A stretch of DNA of 30,764 nucleotides from a virus. The stretch lies in the IMG/VR virus record IMGVR_UViG_3300027797_000090, positions 1 through 30,764 of that record; one strand, 5' to 3'. The notes under the pieces were generated by a model, which did no database searches, had not been told where the DNA came from, and saw nothing but the letters and a program-made list of their open reading frames with translations. A program made the position numbers and the translations under genes. Of the stretch, positions 16,201 to 23,115 are shown piece by piece (the first letter of the stretch is position 1; each line of letters opens with the position of its first letter).

Positions 16201-18932
16201 ATTCCCCCAACGCCACACCACCAAGCATCATAAGAATCTACTTCTCAAACTCCAGCCTAACCGTTCCGTTCACGGCCTCTACTTACGTTCCTTCTTCTTC
16301 AAGGATGGGATTTGGCCAGTTCTCGTTCACGAGAAAGAAAGCTGATGGCACTTACGAGCTGTCTGGTGGAACTTCTAGAATAAATAGAAAGAGACTATTT
16401 ATTAAAGGATTCAACGAGAACGGAGATTCGATCCTGTACACCGGGGACATTCAACTTGTTACATCGACCGTATCTCCTGGCTTTGAGTACCTCGACGATT
16501 CTTCCAAGATCTTCGTGTGGGACGCTCAGCAAGGAAGCTGGTTCGTAAATGTGAGAACTTCCGGCGTGGTGGAAGAGGCTGTAGACACCGACGGAGACGG
16601 GTACCTTCTCAAGAAAATCGATTACGCTTTCCGTTACAAGATCCTGTCCCAGCCCGTCGGAAGCCAGGTTTTCTACAAGACTCTGGACTTCATGTTCCAG
16701 CGCGCGTCTCTGACAACTATCCGTGGAATAGACCGGAGAAAGTCCGACGAGCGCGTGTACAGAATCGTAATCGAGGGATTCTCCAGAGACCTGGGAATGA
16801 GAAGACCTCAGAACTTTTATATTCTGGAGAAGCAGTTTGGCGTAACTGGTTACCCACTGAATGGAAGCTCGGTGCTTCAGGACGATCCTCTCACCATCTC
16901 GCAGATCAGAGACTACGACGAGGTCTTCGATCCAGTCGCCTACAGGAAGAGAATCGCGGAGAAGGGAAATTCTGATGGTAAGTTTGTAGCTTATCTTACG
17001 CAGGGAACCCAGGCACGTAAAGTGGCTAGCGGGGACCTGTACCCTAAACTCGACTCCGACGAACCCGAGCTAACTGCCGATCCGATCAACTCTATCACAA
17101 GAGAAGCGCTGGTCGCGATGGCGGCTCGTCCTGGAGTCTTTCTAAACAAGAGCATTGAGCCTTCCGCCGACCCCATTCAGCTTAAAGTCCGGTCCACATC
17201 GGCCACTACCGGCATCCTGATCGGTCTACGCAGACCGTCTATCATCCGTGCCTCTGGCCACACCTGGGAGTGGACCGGGTACCTTAACTACGATACCGCC
17301 TTCCCGACTTTCCAGGGAGAGCCACTGGAGCAGGACTTTGCTCTTGGCAAGATTATCGTGGAGGAGCAGGGAGGCAAGGTCTACGCTACCGGCATGAACG
17401 AGGAGGGCAGTTTCTACATCGGTACGACGGTCTTCGATCTGAGAACCGGAGAGCAGTTTGCCATCCCGCTCGAGGCGGACAACGAGCCCGGCTCGGTAAC
17501 GAACCAGATCTTCAATAGCGTAGTTGTTAAGTCCAGCCTGGCTCTAAACGACGGAGCTGGAATGTACTTTGGAAATGATACTAATATCTACTTCGACTCA
17601 AGCACGTCCTTTAACACAACAACCGGACCTATTACGGCAAGTCAGACTCCACTTCCCGAAGTCTACTCCTCCACATCTAAGGCGGGCTTAGTCCAACTAG
17701 CCGACGACTCGGTCATCAGAGGAGCGCTGGGAGGCGGAAATCAGGGCATATCGGAGAGAACTGTTGTAACTGCACTTGGACTAGCTAAGGAACTTAATGC
17801 TAGATTCGATAATACCATCTCCGCTGGTACTGGAATCACAGTAACATCCGCGGCGGTTGAACTGCCAGGTGGTGATCCAAACACCGTTGCTGATAACATT
17901 ACCCAGTTCATAATCACGGCAAAAGAAGCCTCCGCGGACCAGAAAGGGATCATCGAGATCGCTACTGAGGCCGAGGTAAGGGACTTCGTGCGCGACGACC
18001 TGGCGGTCACCCCGGCGACTCTCATCAGGGCGTTAGGAGACTCTATCAAGGGAGTGGCGAACCTGAGACTGAGCCTCAGCGCAACTTCGGCAGTGCCCGA
18101 CACTAACCAGAGTGGCACTGCGCTCTACATCCACCCGTACAACGGAAACGAGATCGCTCTATATAACGATGATCTTGTTACTCCTAGTAAGAGTCGGTGG
18201 TATATTCTTAAGTTCGACGGTGTTCAGACACGGTACCTGACAAGCACGGGGTTGAGTGATGGGGCTCCTTTAACCGCGGATACCCAGTACGATATCTACC
18301 TGTACAACAGCGGAACAATAAACGCTCCGGTACTAACTGTAGAGTACGTTGCGTGGGGATCGGGTCAATCGGCTCCTGCAAGAACCCTCCATGATGGCAT
18401 CCAATGCAAGAATGGAGACAAGACCAGGAGATTCGTGGGAATTGTTCGCACCACCACCGCTGGTAACTCCGCCATTGATCTTGGTGGGTTAATTGGAACG
18501 GCTCAAGCTACAAGTTTCCCTAAACTGTACCTGGCAAACCTATACAATATCTACGACACTCGCGCAGTTTATTTCTTTGCAAATTCTTGGAACGCCACTA
18601 CAAGCACATGGTCTACTCCTGCTGGTTACGCTACAGCCCCTAGAGTTAGTTTGGTTCAAGCAAATAATACCCTCGTTACGGCTTTTCTAGACATCTACAG
18701 TAACACTACGGGAGGAGCAATTGCTTACGTTGCTCCAGGCATTAATGCACTTACGCCTCCCGAAGATGCTTTTTACGGAGAGACTCAGGGGAATAATCAG
18801 ACTGTAGGTTCTCAATGGGCACGTTCGCTACCCAGCGGATTACATAACATCTACTATCTTTACCAGCAGTCTGGCGGTAATACCATAAATGAGCACCCCG
18901 CTCATGGTATGATAGTGATTGCCAAGATCTGA
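13287..18932 (+). CDS. Giant tail fibre / tail adhesin (1881 residues)
   Basis: This is the longest gene here. Residues ~230-310 carry a beta pattern (SNGSLIVSLPSAPTDSDRI...IDISGTF) typical of T4-like tail pin and fibre proteins. Residues ~415-900 start with IIYVDPATGDDSISNSGVSDSKPFRSIERALVEA, a hallmark of right-handed beta-helix (pectin lyase-like) modules. Near ~1463-1585 are two fibre repeats of the type SKAGLVQLADDSVIRG and QKGIIEIATEAEV...AVTPATL, usual in trimeric tail fibres. The last ~290 residues (from ~1590) are a Tyr/Asn/Thr-rich globular domain with YIHPYNGNEIALYN, probably the receptor-binding tip. From about nt 18120 the codons become visibly more A/T-ending than upstream, as expected for an exchanged tip. 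Cys pairs near residues 325-375 may form disulfides or bind metal. No SD is seen. Confidence 0.85.
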   Translation: MLDKIQFQNGTIVTKEYLNETQKGSSFSAATVRSDYYAEPTEGEHSGWKIGQRDSLKDWEIADPREDNESALGRLAHDGIVLNSYNPTTGAKVWGPPAIAETSPGSGVYGVWVEAGSIVLSDGQPISWSVQFVQLLSGAETNYIFIDEQGARDNIADDVAVELSIGSSLPSVSQPHVPLAKLVLSADGASLDTDADGSVVGAGYVDLRPGLYIGNLNTYPRTLRNTAIKNDSYVAKSWERVIADTSNGSLIVSLPSAPTDSDRIAIVDISGTFDRFPIVIRPGGDTKISNSVDDWIINIRDAHIELFYHAATSEWKFEETPGGDCSPVLGTFLSCGGREFIGQRLASECPDGQAVPAIYPNLSDGDYRYEASSSKCYKEFYPTVAVYADGQGGLIRVQDAPRCDKVGASVDPQVRNIIYVDPATGDDSISNSGVSDSKPFRSIERALVEAVRESRRSGQYNDRYDRVVIELSPGDYYVDNSPGTGSVPGLTANSGLIQRTPTGFKVLFVERLDRAITIQVDSLSPSATQPPLALNLGRILYSQGGGVGNIAKIEKESLNSSIWKVTLEYVRGSFSENDELFYDNLSLLNPTGGGLVVPRGISVNGVDLRKVRVRPMYVPELNPVQEESQRLKSSIFKVTGGSYISLITFTDNPQIHRSHNTVTSVTFASQAEIAGSSVEASYYSKLNSLFGQYDGWGAQGLEAISAETTIVAPIYDSKNLRQTDAEENQTGIPLGDSRAISAVAYPGATRIKDQGSSDQRAFDLPDINSTRSSSPYVFNCSVRSIFGLNGLHADGSLVAGFKSMVTANFTQVSLQTDPTCFNSSSYYLDPPTNKNSGDGKQYRPCPPDPFKYRHFGFKGSNNATIQIVSCFVIGNADHFVSESGADLSITNSCSDFGDVSLRSVGYKTRSFSQDEGIPAASYGGTKIIEVIPPKPLSYTSPAAGVNPTLVDTEINTGLVLDYTRTQNWYVANSPNATPPSIIRIYFSNSSLTVPFTASTYVPSSSRMGFGQFSFTRKKADGTYELSGGTSRINRKRLFIKGFNENGDSILYTGDIQLVTSTVSPGFEYLDDSSKIFVWDAQQGSWFVNVRTSGVVEEAVDTDGDGYLLKKIDYAFRYKILSQPVGSQVFYKTLDFMFQRASLTTIRGIDRRKSDERVYRIVIEGFSRDLGMRRPQNFYILEKQFGVTGYPLNGSSVLQDDPLTISQIRDYDEVFDPVAYRKRIAEKGNSDGKFVAYLTQGTQARKVASGDLYPKLDSDEPELTADPINSITREALVAMAARPGVFLNKSIEPSADPIQLKVRSTSATTGILIGLRRPSIIRASGHTWEWTGYLNYDTAFPTFQGEPLEQDFALGKIIVEEQGGKVYATGMNEEGSFYIGTTVFDLRTGEQFAIPLEADNEPGSVTNQIFNSVVVKSSLALNDGAGMYFGNDTNIYFDSSTSFNTTTGPITASQTPLPEVYSSTSKAGLVQLADDSVIRGALGGGNQGISERTVVTALGLAKELNARFDNTISAGTGITVTSAAVELPGGDPNTVADNITQFIITAKEASADQKGIIEIATEAEVRDFVRDDLAVTPATLIRALGDSIKGVANLRLSLSATSAVPDTNQSGTALYIHPYNGNEIALYNDDLVTPSKSRWYILKFDGVQTRYLTSTGLSDGAPLTADTQYDIYLYNSGTINAPVLTVEYVAWGSGQSAPARTLHDGIQCKNGDKTRRFVGIVRTTTAGNSAIDLGGLIGTAQATSFPKLYLANLYNIYDTRAVYFFANSWNATTSTWSTPAGYATAPRVSLVQANNTLVTAFLDIYSNTTGGAIAYVAPGINALTPPEDAFYGETQGNNQTVGSQWARSLPSGLHNIYYLYQQSGGNTINEHPAHGMIVIAKI
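16379..16403. repeat. Perfect 9-bp inverted repeat inside the fibre gene
   Basis: AATAAATAG (16379-16387) and CTATTTATT (16395-16403) are exact complements separated by 7 nt, in an A/T-rich island within otherwise G/C-rich coding DNA. Both strands therefore read AATAAATA, one base from the late-promoter motif TATAAATA. It could be a hairpin in the fibre mRNA, a cryptic promoter or chance. The encoded residues (RINRKRLFIKG) are ordinary. Confidence 0.4.
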
Positions 18933-18937
18933 TCCGC

Positions 18938-19249
18938 ATGCTCAACTTCTCCAGATCTGCCTCCGGCAAGAGGGCTAGAGCGCCGCGTTGGTGGGGGAGG
19001 ATGGTGGACCTGCTTCCGTCCTTCTCCGCGCCGTGGCTGGAGCCGCAGGAATGGACGGAGGGCCTAGCTCGCAAGTGGGTGGATTCCATCCCCTCAAAGT
19101 GCCCGTTCGAGCGCCAGGTGTGGTGGGGAAACACCCTGCTGCTCTATGTACCGCCGCTCTGCCCGCTCAATCCGTTCTCCGGCCAGCTCTACTCGATCCG
19201 CCTCGAGGCCCAGACCTACCTAGTTGGCTTAAACCAGTTTAAAGACTGA
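18938..19249 (+). CDS. Mo-dependent nitrogenase C-terminal domain-like protein (cyanobacterial family)
   Basis: This 103-residue protein contains IPSKCPFERQVWWGNTLLLYVPPLCPLNPFSGQLYSIRLEAQTYLVGL in its last ~55 residues. The spacing of CPFER, a hydrophobic strand, PPLC, LNP and the final helix matches the family known as Mo-dependent nitrogenase C-terminal (IPaqCPFERdi...hIPpLCkLNPlYeql...LRF.al.yL). Despite its name this is a small cyanobacterial domain of unknown function and is not part of the nitrogenase enzyme. Its presence is the best host clue in the window. It lies 5 nt after the fibre gene, so it is probably cotranscribed with late genes. The two Cys and basic N-terminus (RSASGKRARAPRW) might suit metal or nucleic-acid binding, but nothing proves it. 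Confidence 0.7.
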   Translation: MLNFSRSASGKRARAPRWWGRMVDLLPSFSAPWLEPQEWTEGLARKWVDSIPSKCPFERQVWWGNTLLLYVPPLCPLNPFSGQLYSIRLEAQTYLVGLNQFKD

Positions 19250-19279
19250 CATACCACCCGGCCGATTTGGACCCGTTTG

Positions 19280-19288
19280 TGGTATAAT
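19280..19288 (+). promoter_or_regulatory. Extended -10 promoter for the SSB-like gene
   Basis: TGGTATAAT (TGn extension plus perfect TATAAT at 19283-19288, followed by AC) lies 61 nt before the start codon. The only -35-like hexamer (CTGACA, 19246-19251) is 31 nt away, too far. The ~100-nt gap 19250-19349 contains this promoter and an A/G-rich leader ending in AAGAGAGAAACAC before the ATG; nothing else is evident. Confidence 0.6.
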
Positions 19289-19349
19289 ACTAAGAGAGAC
19301 GGGAAGAAACCCCCTGCTCCAAAGAGACACCAACCCAAGAGAGAAACAC

Positions 19350-20288
19350 ATGACCGCAGCTACATTTTCCGTTACGACCATCGACCTGAGCACCAACGCT
19401 GCACAGCTCGCTCCGCTCGCTGGCCGGGAATACACCTCGGAGTACACCTCGCTCCCCAACGCCAACCTTCCTAAGGCTCTGCGTAAGGACCTCAACAGCA
19501 TCTTCCAGTTCCTCACCGACGAGGAGCTTCCTCTCGACGAGAACACCTTCCTCATCAAGTCGCGCGACGGCGTCTACTTCCGTCTCTTTGGCCCGGTGCT
19601 TAAGGCCGGCGCTGAGGGTGTCGAAGGAACCTCCGACAATCAGCTCTACATCCAGTGGGGCCCTCGCTACATCCCTCTGACCACGGTGAAGGGTGGCTTC
19701 ACCAAGGCCGATGGTACCGAGATCGAGGCAGAATTCGGCTCCTATAACTTCTCAGGACGCGGCGAAGATCCCGCTCTGTTCATCAGCGTTGACGTCGAGG
19801 ATGGCCAACTCGTCCTTCCCGTAGCGGTTCGCTTCACCGACTGGGAGAATCCTACCGAACCCAAAGCCCTCAACGCGCTTCTGAAGAAGAAGCCCGACGA
19901 CGTGATCGCCCTCGTGCAGAAGGTTGCCGCCAAGGGCACTGGATCCGGTGGCCCACGTATCGATGCCGATAGCGAAGTCGACTTCCGTGACCTGGAGGTT
20001 CAGGTCCCCTACGAAGTGATCAATTACTACCCATGTAAGACTTCGTACGGTCTGACGTACCGCATCATGATCAACAACTTCCCTGAGGAAGGGCAGGTTG
20101 CCGGGGCATGGGCTCACAGCTCCATCCGCCCTCTGCTCTCCACTAAGCCGGAGATCACCCGCGAGAAGCCCGCGACTCTGACCCTCCGCTCGAAGGAGGA
20201 GCTCGATGCTGGCAAGATTCGGATCCGCTCCACGCTGCTCCTGTCACGCCAGGAGTCATCCGACGAAGACCTCAATCTGGATTTCTGA
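19350..20288 (+). CDS. Unknown 312-residue protein; candidate single-stranded DNA-binding protein
   Basis: I do not recognise the family. The protein is soluble, beta-rich and aromatic in the middle (e.g. QLYIQWGPRYIPLTTV at ~92-107, VINYYPCKTSYGLTYRIMIN at ~226-245). It ends in an acidic tail, SSDEDLNLDF, finishing in phenylalanine. An acidic C-terminus with terminal Phe is characteristic of T7 gp2.5 and of bacterial SSB, where it contacts replication partners. The gene has its own extended -10 promoter and a strong intrinsic terminator and uses G/C-ending, host-like codons, all signs of an abundant protein. Its neighbours include RNR and nucleotide-metabolism genes, and no other SSB is seen in this window. 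These facts suggest an SSB-like role, but that is inference; a structural protein or scaffold is not excluded. Confidence 0.6.
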   Translation: MTAATFSVTTIDLSTNAAQLAPLAGREYTSEYTSLPNANLPKALRKDLNSIFQFLTDEELPLDENTFLIKSRDGVYFRLFGPVLKAGAEGVEGTSDNQLYIQWGPRYIPLTTVKGGFTKADGTEIEAEFGSYNFSGRGEDPALFISVDVEDGQLVLPVAVRFTDWENPTEPKALNALLKKKPDDVIALVQKVAAKGTGSGGPRIDADSEVDFRDLEVQVPYEVINYYPCKTSYGLTYRIMINNFPEEGQVAGAWAHSSIRPLLSTKPEITREKPATLTLRSKEELDAGKIRIRSTLLLSRQESSDEDLNLDF

Positions 20289-20320
20289 GTCCTGAACTCG
20301 GTCTTCTAACCGCTATAAAG

Positions 20321-20347
20321 GCTCCTCGTAAAGAGGGGCTTTTTTTT
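20321..20347 (+). terminator. Rho-independent terminator after the SSB-like gene
   Basis: Stem GCTCCTC (20321-20327) pairs with GAGGGGC (20333-20339), 7 bp with one G-U pair, around a GTAAA loop, followed directly by eight T (20340-20347). It lies 32 nt after the stop codon and isolates the upstream gene as a monocistronic transcript. Confidence 0.9.
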
Positions 20348-20369
20348 GTCTTGACTACACGGCTACCGG

Positions 20370-20401
20370 GTTTAAAGACCTAGTACAGTACTGTTTATCG
20401 C
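20370..20401 (+). promoter_or_regulatory. Repeated leader element (GTTTAAAGAC, 22 nt, ATG), copy A
   Basis: GTTTAAAGAC occupies 20370-20379 and the start codon follows exactly 22 nt later. The same 10-mer, again 22 nt before an ATG, is found at 28537, and a third copy lies at 19237-19246. The leader also holds a small inverted repeat (AGTAC-A-GTACT). A TTGACT at 20351 could be a -35. The element may be a promoter or a translation signal; its function is unknown. Confidence 0.4.
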
Positions 20402-20947
20402 ATGGACCAAGAACTACGGATCCCCGAGGGCTGGAGCAAGGTGAATTACGCCGAGCCCGGTGCCGACACGGGGAAGACCAAAAAGAACCTGGAGTTGGTC
20501 AAACCCGGCCCCCAATCCGGCGAGGACGACATGCACTCCAAGTACGTTGATCCCGAGGGGGAGTTCGGCGCGGCTAAGGTGGGTGGTGGAGAACCCGCCT
20601 CCTACCAAGGCCCCCACAACGCGGACATGAACCCCGAGGGCAAACCCGCCTATGACATAGGTCAGCTTCACGTCGCTCCCGGCGAGGTGGTGGTGGAGCA
20701 GGGCGTCCAGCACCGCAGAGCCTACTACCTTGTCATGAACCCCGACGAGGAGACTTTCTACTCCGTTGTTCCCAAGGTGAAGAGCTCCGCGGAAGAGTAC
20801 CGCAGTCCGAAGAAGCGCACGCGCTCCGAGGCGCTGGAGCTGGCGTACAAGGTTCTCAATGCCACTCTGGCGGATTCGATCTCCGATCAGATGCACTACA
20901 CCTACCCCGAGTCGGAGATCTCCAAGTCCACAGCTAGCCGGCACTAG
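20402..20947 (+). CDS. Hypothetical protein
   Basis: This 181-residue protein is not recognised. The first ~95 residues are Gly/Pro/Glu-rich and probably disordered (for example GPQSGEDDMHSKY, PEGEFGAAKVGGGEP). Residues ~105-165 look folded: QHRRAYYLVMNPDEETFYSVVPKVKSS forms a likely beta hairpin, followed by the helical SEALELAYKVLNATLADSI. No signal peptide, membrane segment or metal motif is present. It starts the stretch between the terminator at 20321 and the metallophosphoesterase, behind the GTTTAAAGAC leader and with no clear Shine-Dalgarno sequence. It may be transcribed separately from the RNR genes, which have their own promoter at 20984. Confidence 0.6.
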   Translation: MDQELRIPEGWSKVNYAEPGADTGKTKKNLELVKPGPQSGEDDMHSKYVDPEGEFGAAKVGGGEPASYQGPHNADMNPEGKPAYDIGQLHVAPGEVVVEQGVQHRRAYYLVMNPDEETFYSVVPKVKSSAEEYRSPKKRTRSEALELAYKVLNATLADSISDQMHYTYPESEISKSTASRH

Positions 20948-20983
20948 ATGTGGCCACGGTCTTCGACCGGTGGAACCAACTCA

Positions 20984-20992
20984 TGGTAGAAT
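20984..20992 (+). promoter_or_regulatory. Extended -10 promoter for the metallophosphoesterase-nrdB operon
   Basis: TGGTAGAAT (20984-20992, followed by AAGAG) is the TGRTAKAATA motif with one change from TATAAT. A TTCGAC at 20962-20967 could be a weak -35 at 19-bp spacing. It lies 24 nt before the GTG start, so the leader is short. Confidence 0.5.
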
Positions 20993-21015
20993 AAGAGAAC
21001 CCAATACGAGCCCAA

Positions 21016-21753
21016 GTGCAGAACGTCCTGCTGATCTCCGACATCCACTCCAGAGACGATGCCCTCGACCGGCTCGTGGACAAGCTCTCGGGAGCGATAA
21101 GCTCCGGAGCCCACCTAGTCTTTCTAGGAGATTTGTCAGATTGCCGGGATAAACTGTACAGGCCGAAGTGCTCCTTTCTTAAGGTATACAAGCTGGTTCG
21201 CCAGCTCTGCGATGAGGGTTACGCCACCCTCCTCCACTCCAACCATGCCCAGAACCTCACTGACATGTACCTGGAACGTAGAAATGTCCGCAAGGGCATA
21301 GTGGGATTTAAGGATACCATAGCAGAACTCGGGACTTTGGACGAACCTACTCGGGACGAGATGATCCTGTGGTTGGATTCGAGGCCTCTTACATACACTT
21401 ATACTTCCGAGAACGGAAAAACCTATAAAATCGCGCACGCCTTCTACCAGAAGGATATCGAGGCGAAATACTCCGAAGGAGGACTGTCTCCGGAGGAGGT
21501 CGATCTCACTCTCCGTGGCCGCAAATCCACGTGGCTGTGGCAGGGTCGGCAGATCACAAAGCGCACAGGGTTCTGGCGTAACCCCCAACGCTGGGGAGCC
21601 ACGGGGTCGGACGTCCTGTGCTCCGGCCACTGGGCCCAAGTAATAACAGAACCTAACTGCGTAGTCAACGATCCTGGTGGCAATGCCACCGACGGAACCC
21701 TAGGCGTATTTGACTGTAACAAACACCAACTCACCGTATACGAGAACAGATGA
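21016..21753 (+). CDS. Calcineurin-like metallophosphoesterase
   Basis: This is a two-metal phosphoesterase of the PPP/calcineurin-like superfamily. The visible motifs are SDIH (Asp9, His11), LGDLSD (Asp39), SNHAQN (Asn76-His77), AHAF (His141) and SGHW (His205), in the canonical order. The third motif normally reads GNHD/E but here is SNHAQN, lacking the usual Gly and acid. Together with an insertion of about 60 residues between motifs 3 and 4, this suggests a divergent substrate. Candidates are phosphoprotein, 2',3'-cyclic phosphate or nucleotide hydrolysis; the sequence does not decide. It starts with GTG and overlaps nrdB by 4 nt (ATGA), so it is translationally coupled to RNR and may act in nucleotide metabolism or in switching host signalling. 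Confidence 0.8.
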   Translation: MQNVLLISDIHSRDDALDRLVDKLSGAISSGAHLVFLGDLSDCRDKLYRPKCSFLKVYKLVRQLCDEGYATLLHSNHAQNLTDMYLERRNVRKGIVGFKDTIAELGTLDEPTRDEMILWLDSRPLTYTYTSENGKTYKIAHAFYQKDIEAKYSEGGLSPEEVDLTLRGRKSTWLWQGRQITKRTGFWRNPQRWGATGSDVLCSGHWAQVITEPNCVVNDPGGNATDGTLGVFDCNKHQLTVYENR

Positions 21754-22757
21754 GCAGCATTCTAGAGCACAACAGGATGGTCTTTAAGAAGGACACGGGG
21801 TTCGATTTCCCCGAGTTCTACGACTACTACGAGAACACCGTGGCGTCAGTTTGGAGGCACCAGGAGGTGGCTATGGAGGGAGATCTGAGAGACTGGCAGT
21901 TTAACTCAACACCCGACGAAAGAGCGGTTATAGCCGGGATTCTAAAGGGCTTTGTGAGTGCTGAGCTCGGCATCGGCTGTTACTGGGGGAACGAGGTTTG
22001 CCGGATTTTCCCCAAGCCGGAGATCCAAGCCATGGCCCGCGCGTTCTCGTTCTTTGAGACCATCCACGCCGCGGCGTACTCCTACCTCAATGACGTCCTA
22101 GGGCTTAAGGAGTACGAGGAGTTCATCAACGATCCTATCGCCTGCTCCAAGATCGATTCCTTCTTCCAGGAGTACGAGGATAAGGTGTCACTGGCCGTGT
22201 TCTCGGGCGCTGGTGAGGGCGTGTCGTTGTTCAGCTCCTTCGCCGTGCTACTGAGCTTCAACAAGGATGGCCGTTATAAGGGCCTCGCGCAGATCATCTC
22301 GTGGTCCGCTATCGACGAGCAGACTCACTCGGAGGCCGGGTGCGCGCTCTTCCGCCGGTTGGTTGACGAGACGGGGCTTACTAAATCCGAGGAGCAGTCG
22401 ATCTACGAGGGCTTCCACCTTGTGGTGGGTAAGGAGTTCGCTTTCATCGACCACATCTTTAACTCCGCGAGTATCTCCTCGATTGTTGCGGACGAGTTGA
22501 AAGCTTACATAACCAACCGCGCCAACGAACGGCTACTTACTCTCGGGCTAGAGCAGATATTCCATCTCTCCACCGAGGAAATTTCAAAAGCCAAGTCTGT
22601 CAGCGCCTGGTTCGATCCGATGATTAGAGGAGCGAGCAGTTCGGATTTCTTTGCCCAGAGCAAATCCGGCGACAATTACGTTGCAAAGCCCACTCAGGAT
22701 TACATGAGTGTCGATCTTACTTCACTCGATCTGGAGTCCTGTCTCTCATACACCTAA
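21750..22757 (+). CDS. nrdB: Class I ribonucleotide reductase beta subunit
   Basis: NrdB generates the radical for reduction of NDPs to dNDPs by NrdA. By alignment of spacing to E. coli NrdB, the di-iron ligands are Glu72 (in SAELGIG), Glu103 and His106 (in FFETIH), Glu156 (in GAGEGVSLF), and Glu190 and His193 (in AIDEQTH). The radical Tyr is Tyr110, four residues after His106. The first ligand is Glu where E. coli has Asp84, while the tyrosine is kept. The 335-residue length is slightly short for the family. The last residues (DLTSLDLESCLSY) form the flexible NrdA-binding tail. It is coupled by a 4-nt overlap to the metallophosphoesterase and separated from nrdA by two small genes and an HNH endonuclease. 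Confidence 0.95.
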   Translation: MSSILEHNRMVFKKDTGFDFPEFYDYYENTVASVWRHQEVAMEGDLRDWQFNSTPDERAVIAGILKGFVSAELGIGCYWGNEVCRIFPKPEIQAMARAFSFFETIHAAAYSYLNDVLGLKEYEEFINDPIACSKIDSFFQEYEDKVSLAVFSGAGEGVSLFSSFAVLLSFNKDGRYKGLAQIISWSAIDEQTHSEAGCALFRRLVDETGLTKSEEQSIYEGFHLVVGKEFAFIDHIFNSASISSIVADELKAYITNRANERLLTLGLEQIFHLSTEEISKAKSVSAWFDPMIRGASSSDFFAQSKSGDNYVAKPTQDYMSVDLTSLDLESCLSYT

Positions 22758-22772
22758 CACCACCGAGGGTTT

Positions 22773-22934
22773 ATGTCTATCTCCGAGCCTTTAAGACTGG
22801 GACACGGAAAATGGGTGGTGAATACCCCCAATGGCGCAAAAATCTTCGAAGACGGCGAAACGGCCGAGGACTTTTACCTGATTAACAAGAACAGAGAAGA
22901 AAGAAAATCTCATGGCAATCAAACCCAACCCTGA
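22773..22934 (+). CDS. Small hypothetical protein (53 residues)
   Basis: This short frame begins at ATG 22773, 15 nt after nrdB, and overlaps the next gene by 23 nt. The product contains LGHGKWVVNTPNGAKIFEDGETAEDFYLIN, which reads like a small beta-hairpin plus helix domain, followed by a charged tail (NKNREERKSHG). It has sensible composition and fills a gap between adjoining genes, which supports it being real. The function is unknown. Confidence 0.5.
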   Translation: MSISEPLRLGHGKWVVNTPNGAKIFEDGETAEDFYLINKNREERKSHGNQTQP

Positions 22935-23115
22935 CAGAAACGAGCAGCTTATGATCGCTGATCACGGCACCACGTGCTTGATCACAGACGTCAGAGCCGA
23001 CCTGTATATGAGCAGGGCGAGAAAGAGAAAGAGCGTCCCACCCACCGACCGGTTCTCAAGGCCCTGCGGTGGACCCGGCGGATTCGACGATTTCGTGGAA
23101 CGCTGGCATGAATGA
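22912..23115 (+). CDS. Small hypothetical protein (67 residues)
   Basis: This protein is not recognised. It is basic in the middle (YMSRARKRKSVPP) and Gly/Pro-rich near the end (RPCGGPGGFDDFVERWHE). It overlaps the preceding small gene by 23 nt and the HNH gene by 8 nt, consistent with a cotranscribed run from nrdB. An AAGAAAG sequence just before the ATG may serve as the ribosome-binding site. Confidence 0.5.
   Translation: MAIKPNPDRNEQLMIADHGTTCLITDVRADLYMSRARKRKSVPPTDRFSRPCGGPGGFDDFVERWHE

Noticed and set aside
18938-19249. The idea that the phage carries a nitrogen-fixation enzyme
   Set aside because: The similarity is to a small accessory domain named after nitrogenase; no cofactor ligands or NifDK motifs are present.
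19246-19251. CTGACA as -35 for the promoter at 19283
   Set aside because: The spacer would be 31 bp, far outside the 16-19 bp range; the extended -10 explains the site without it.
23069-23107. GTG start at 23069 for the HNH gene
   Set aside because: It lies within the preceding gene and adds a stretch (PADSTISWNAG) without family resemblance; the ATG at 23108 fits the usual short overlap.
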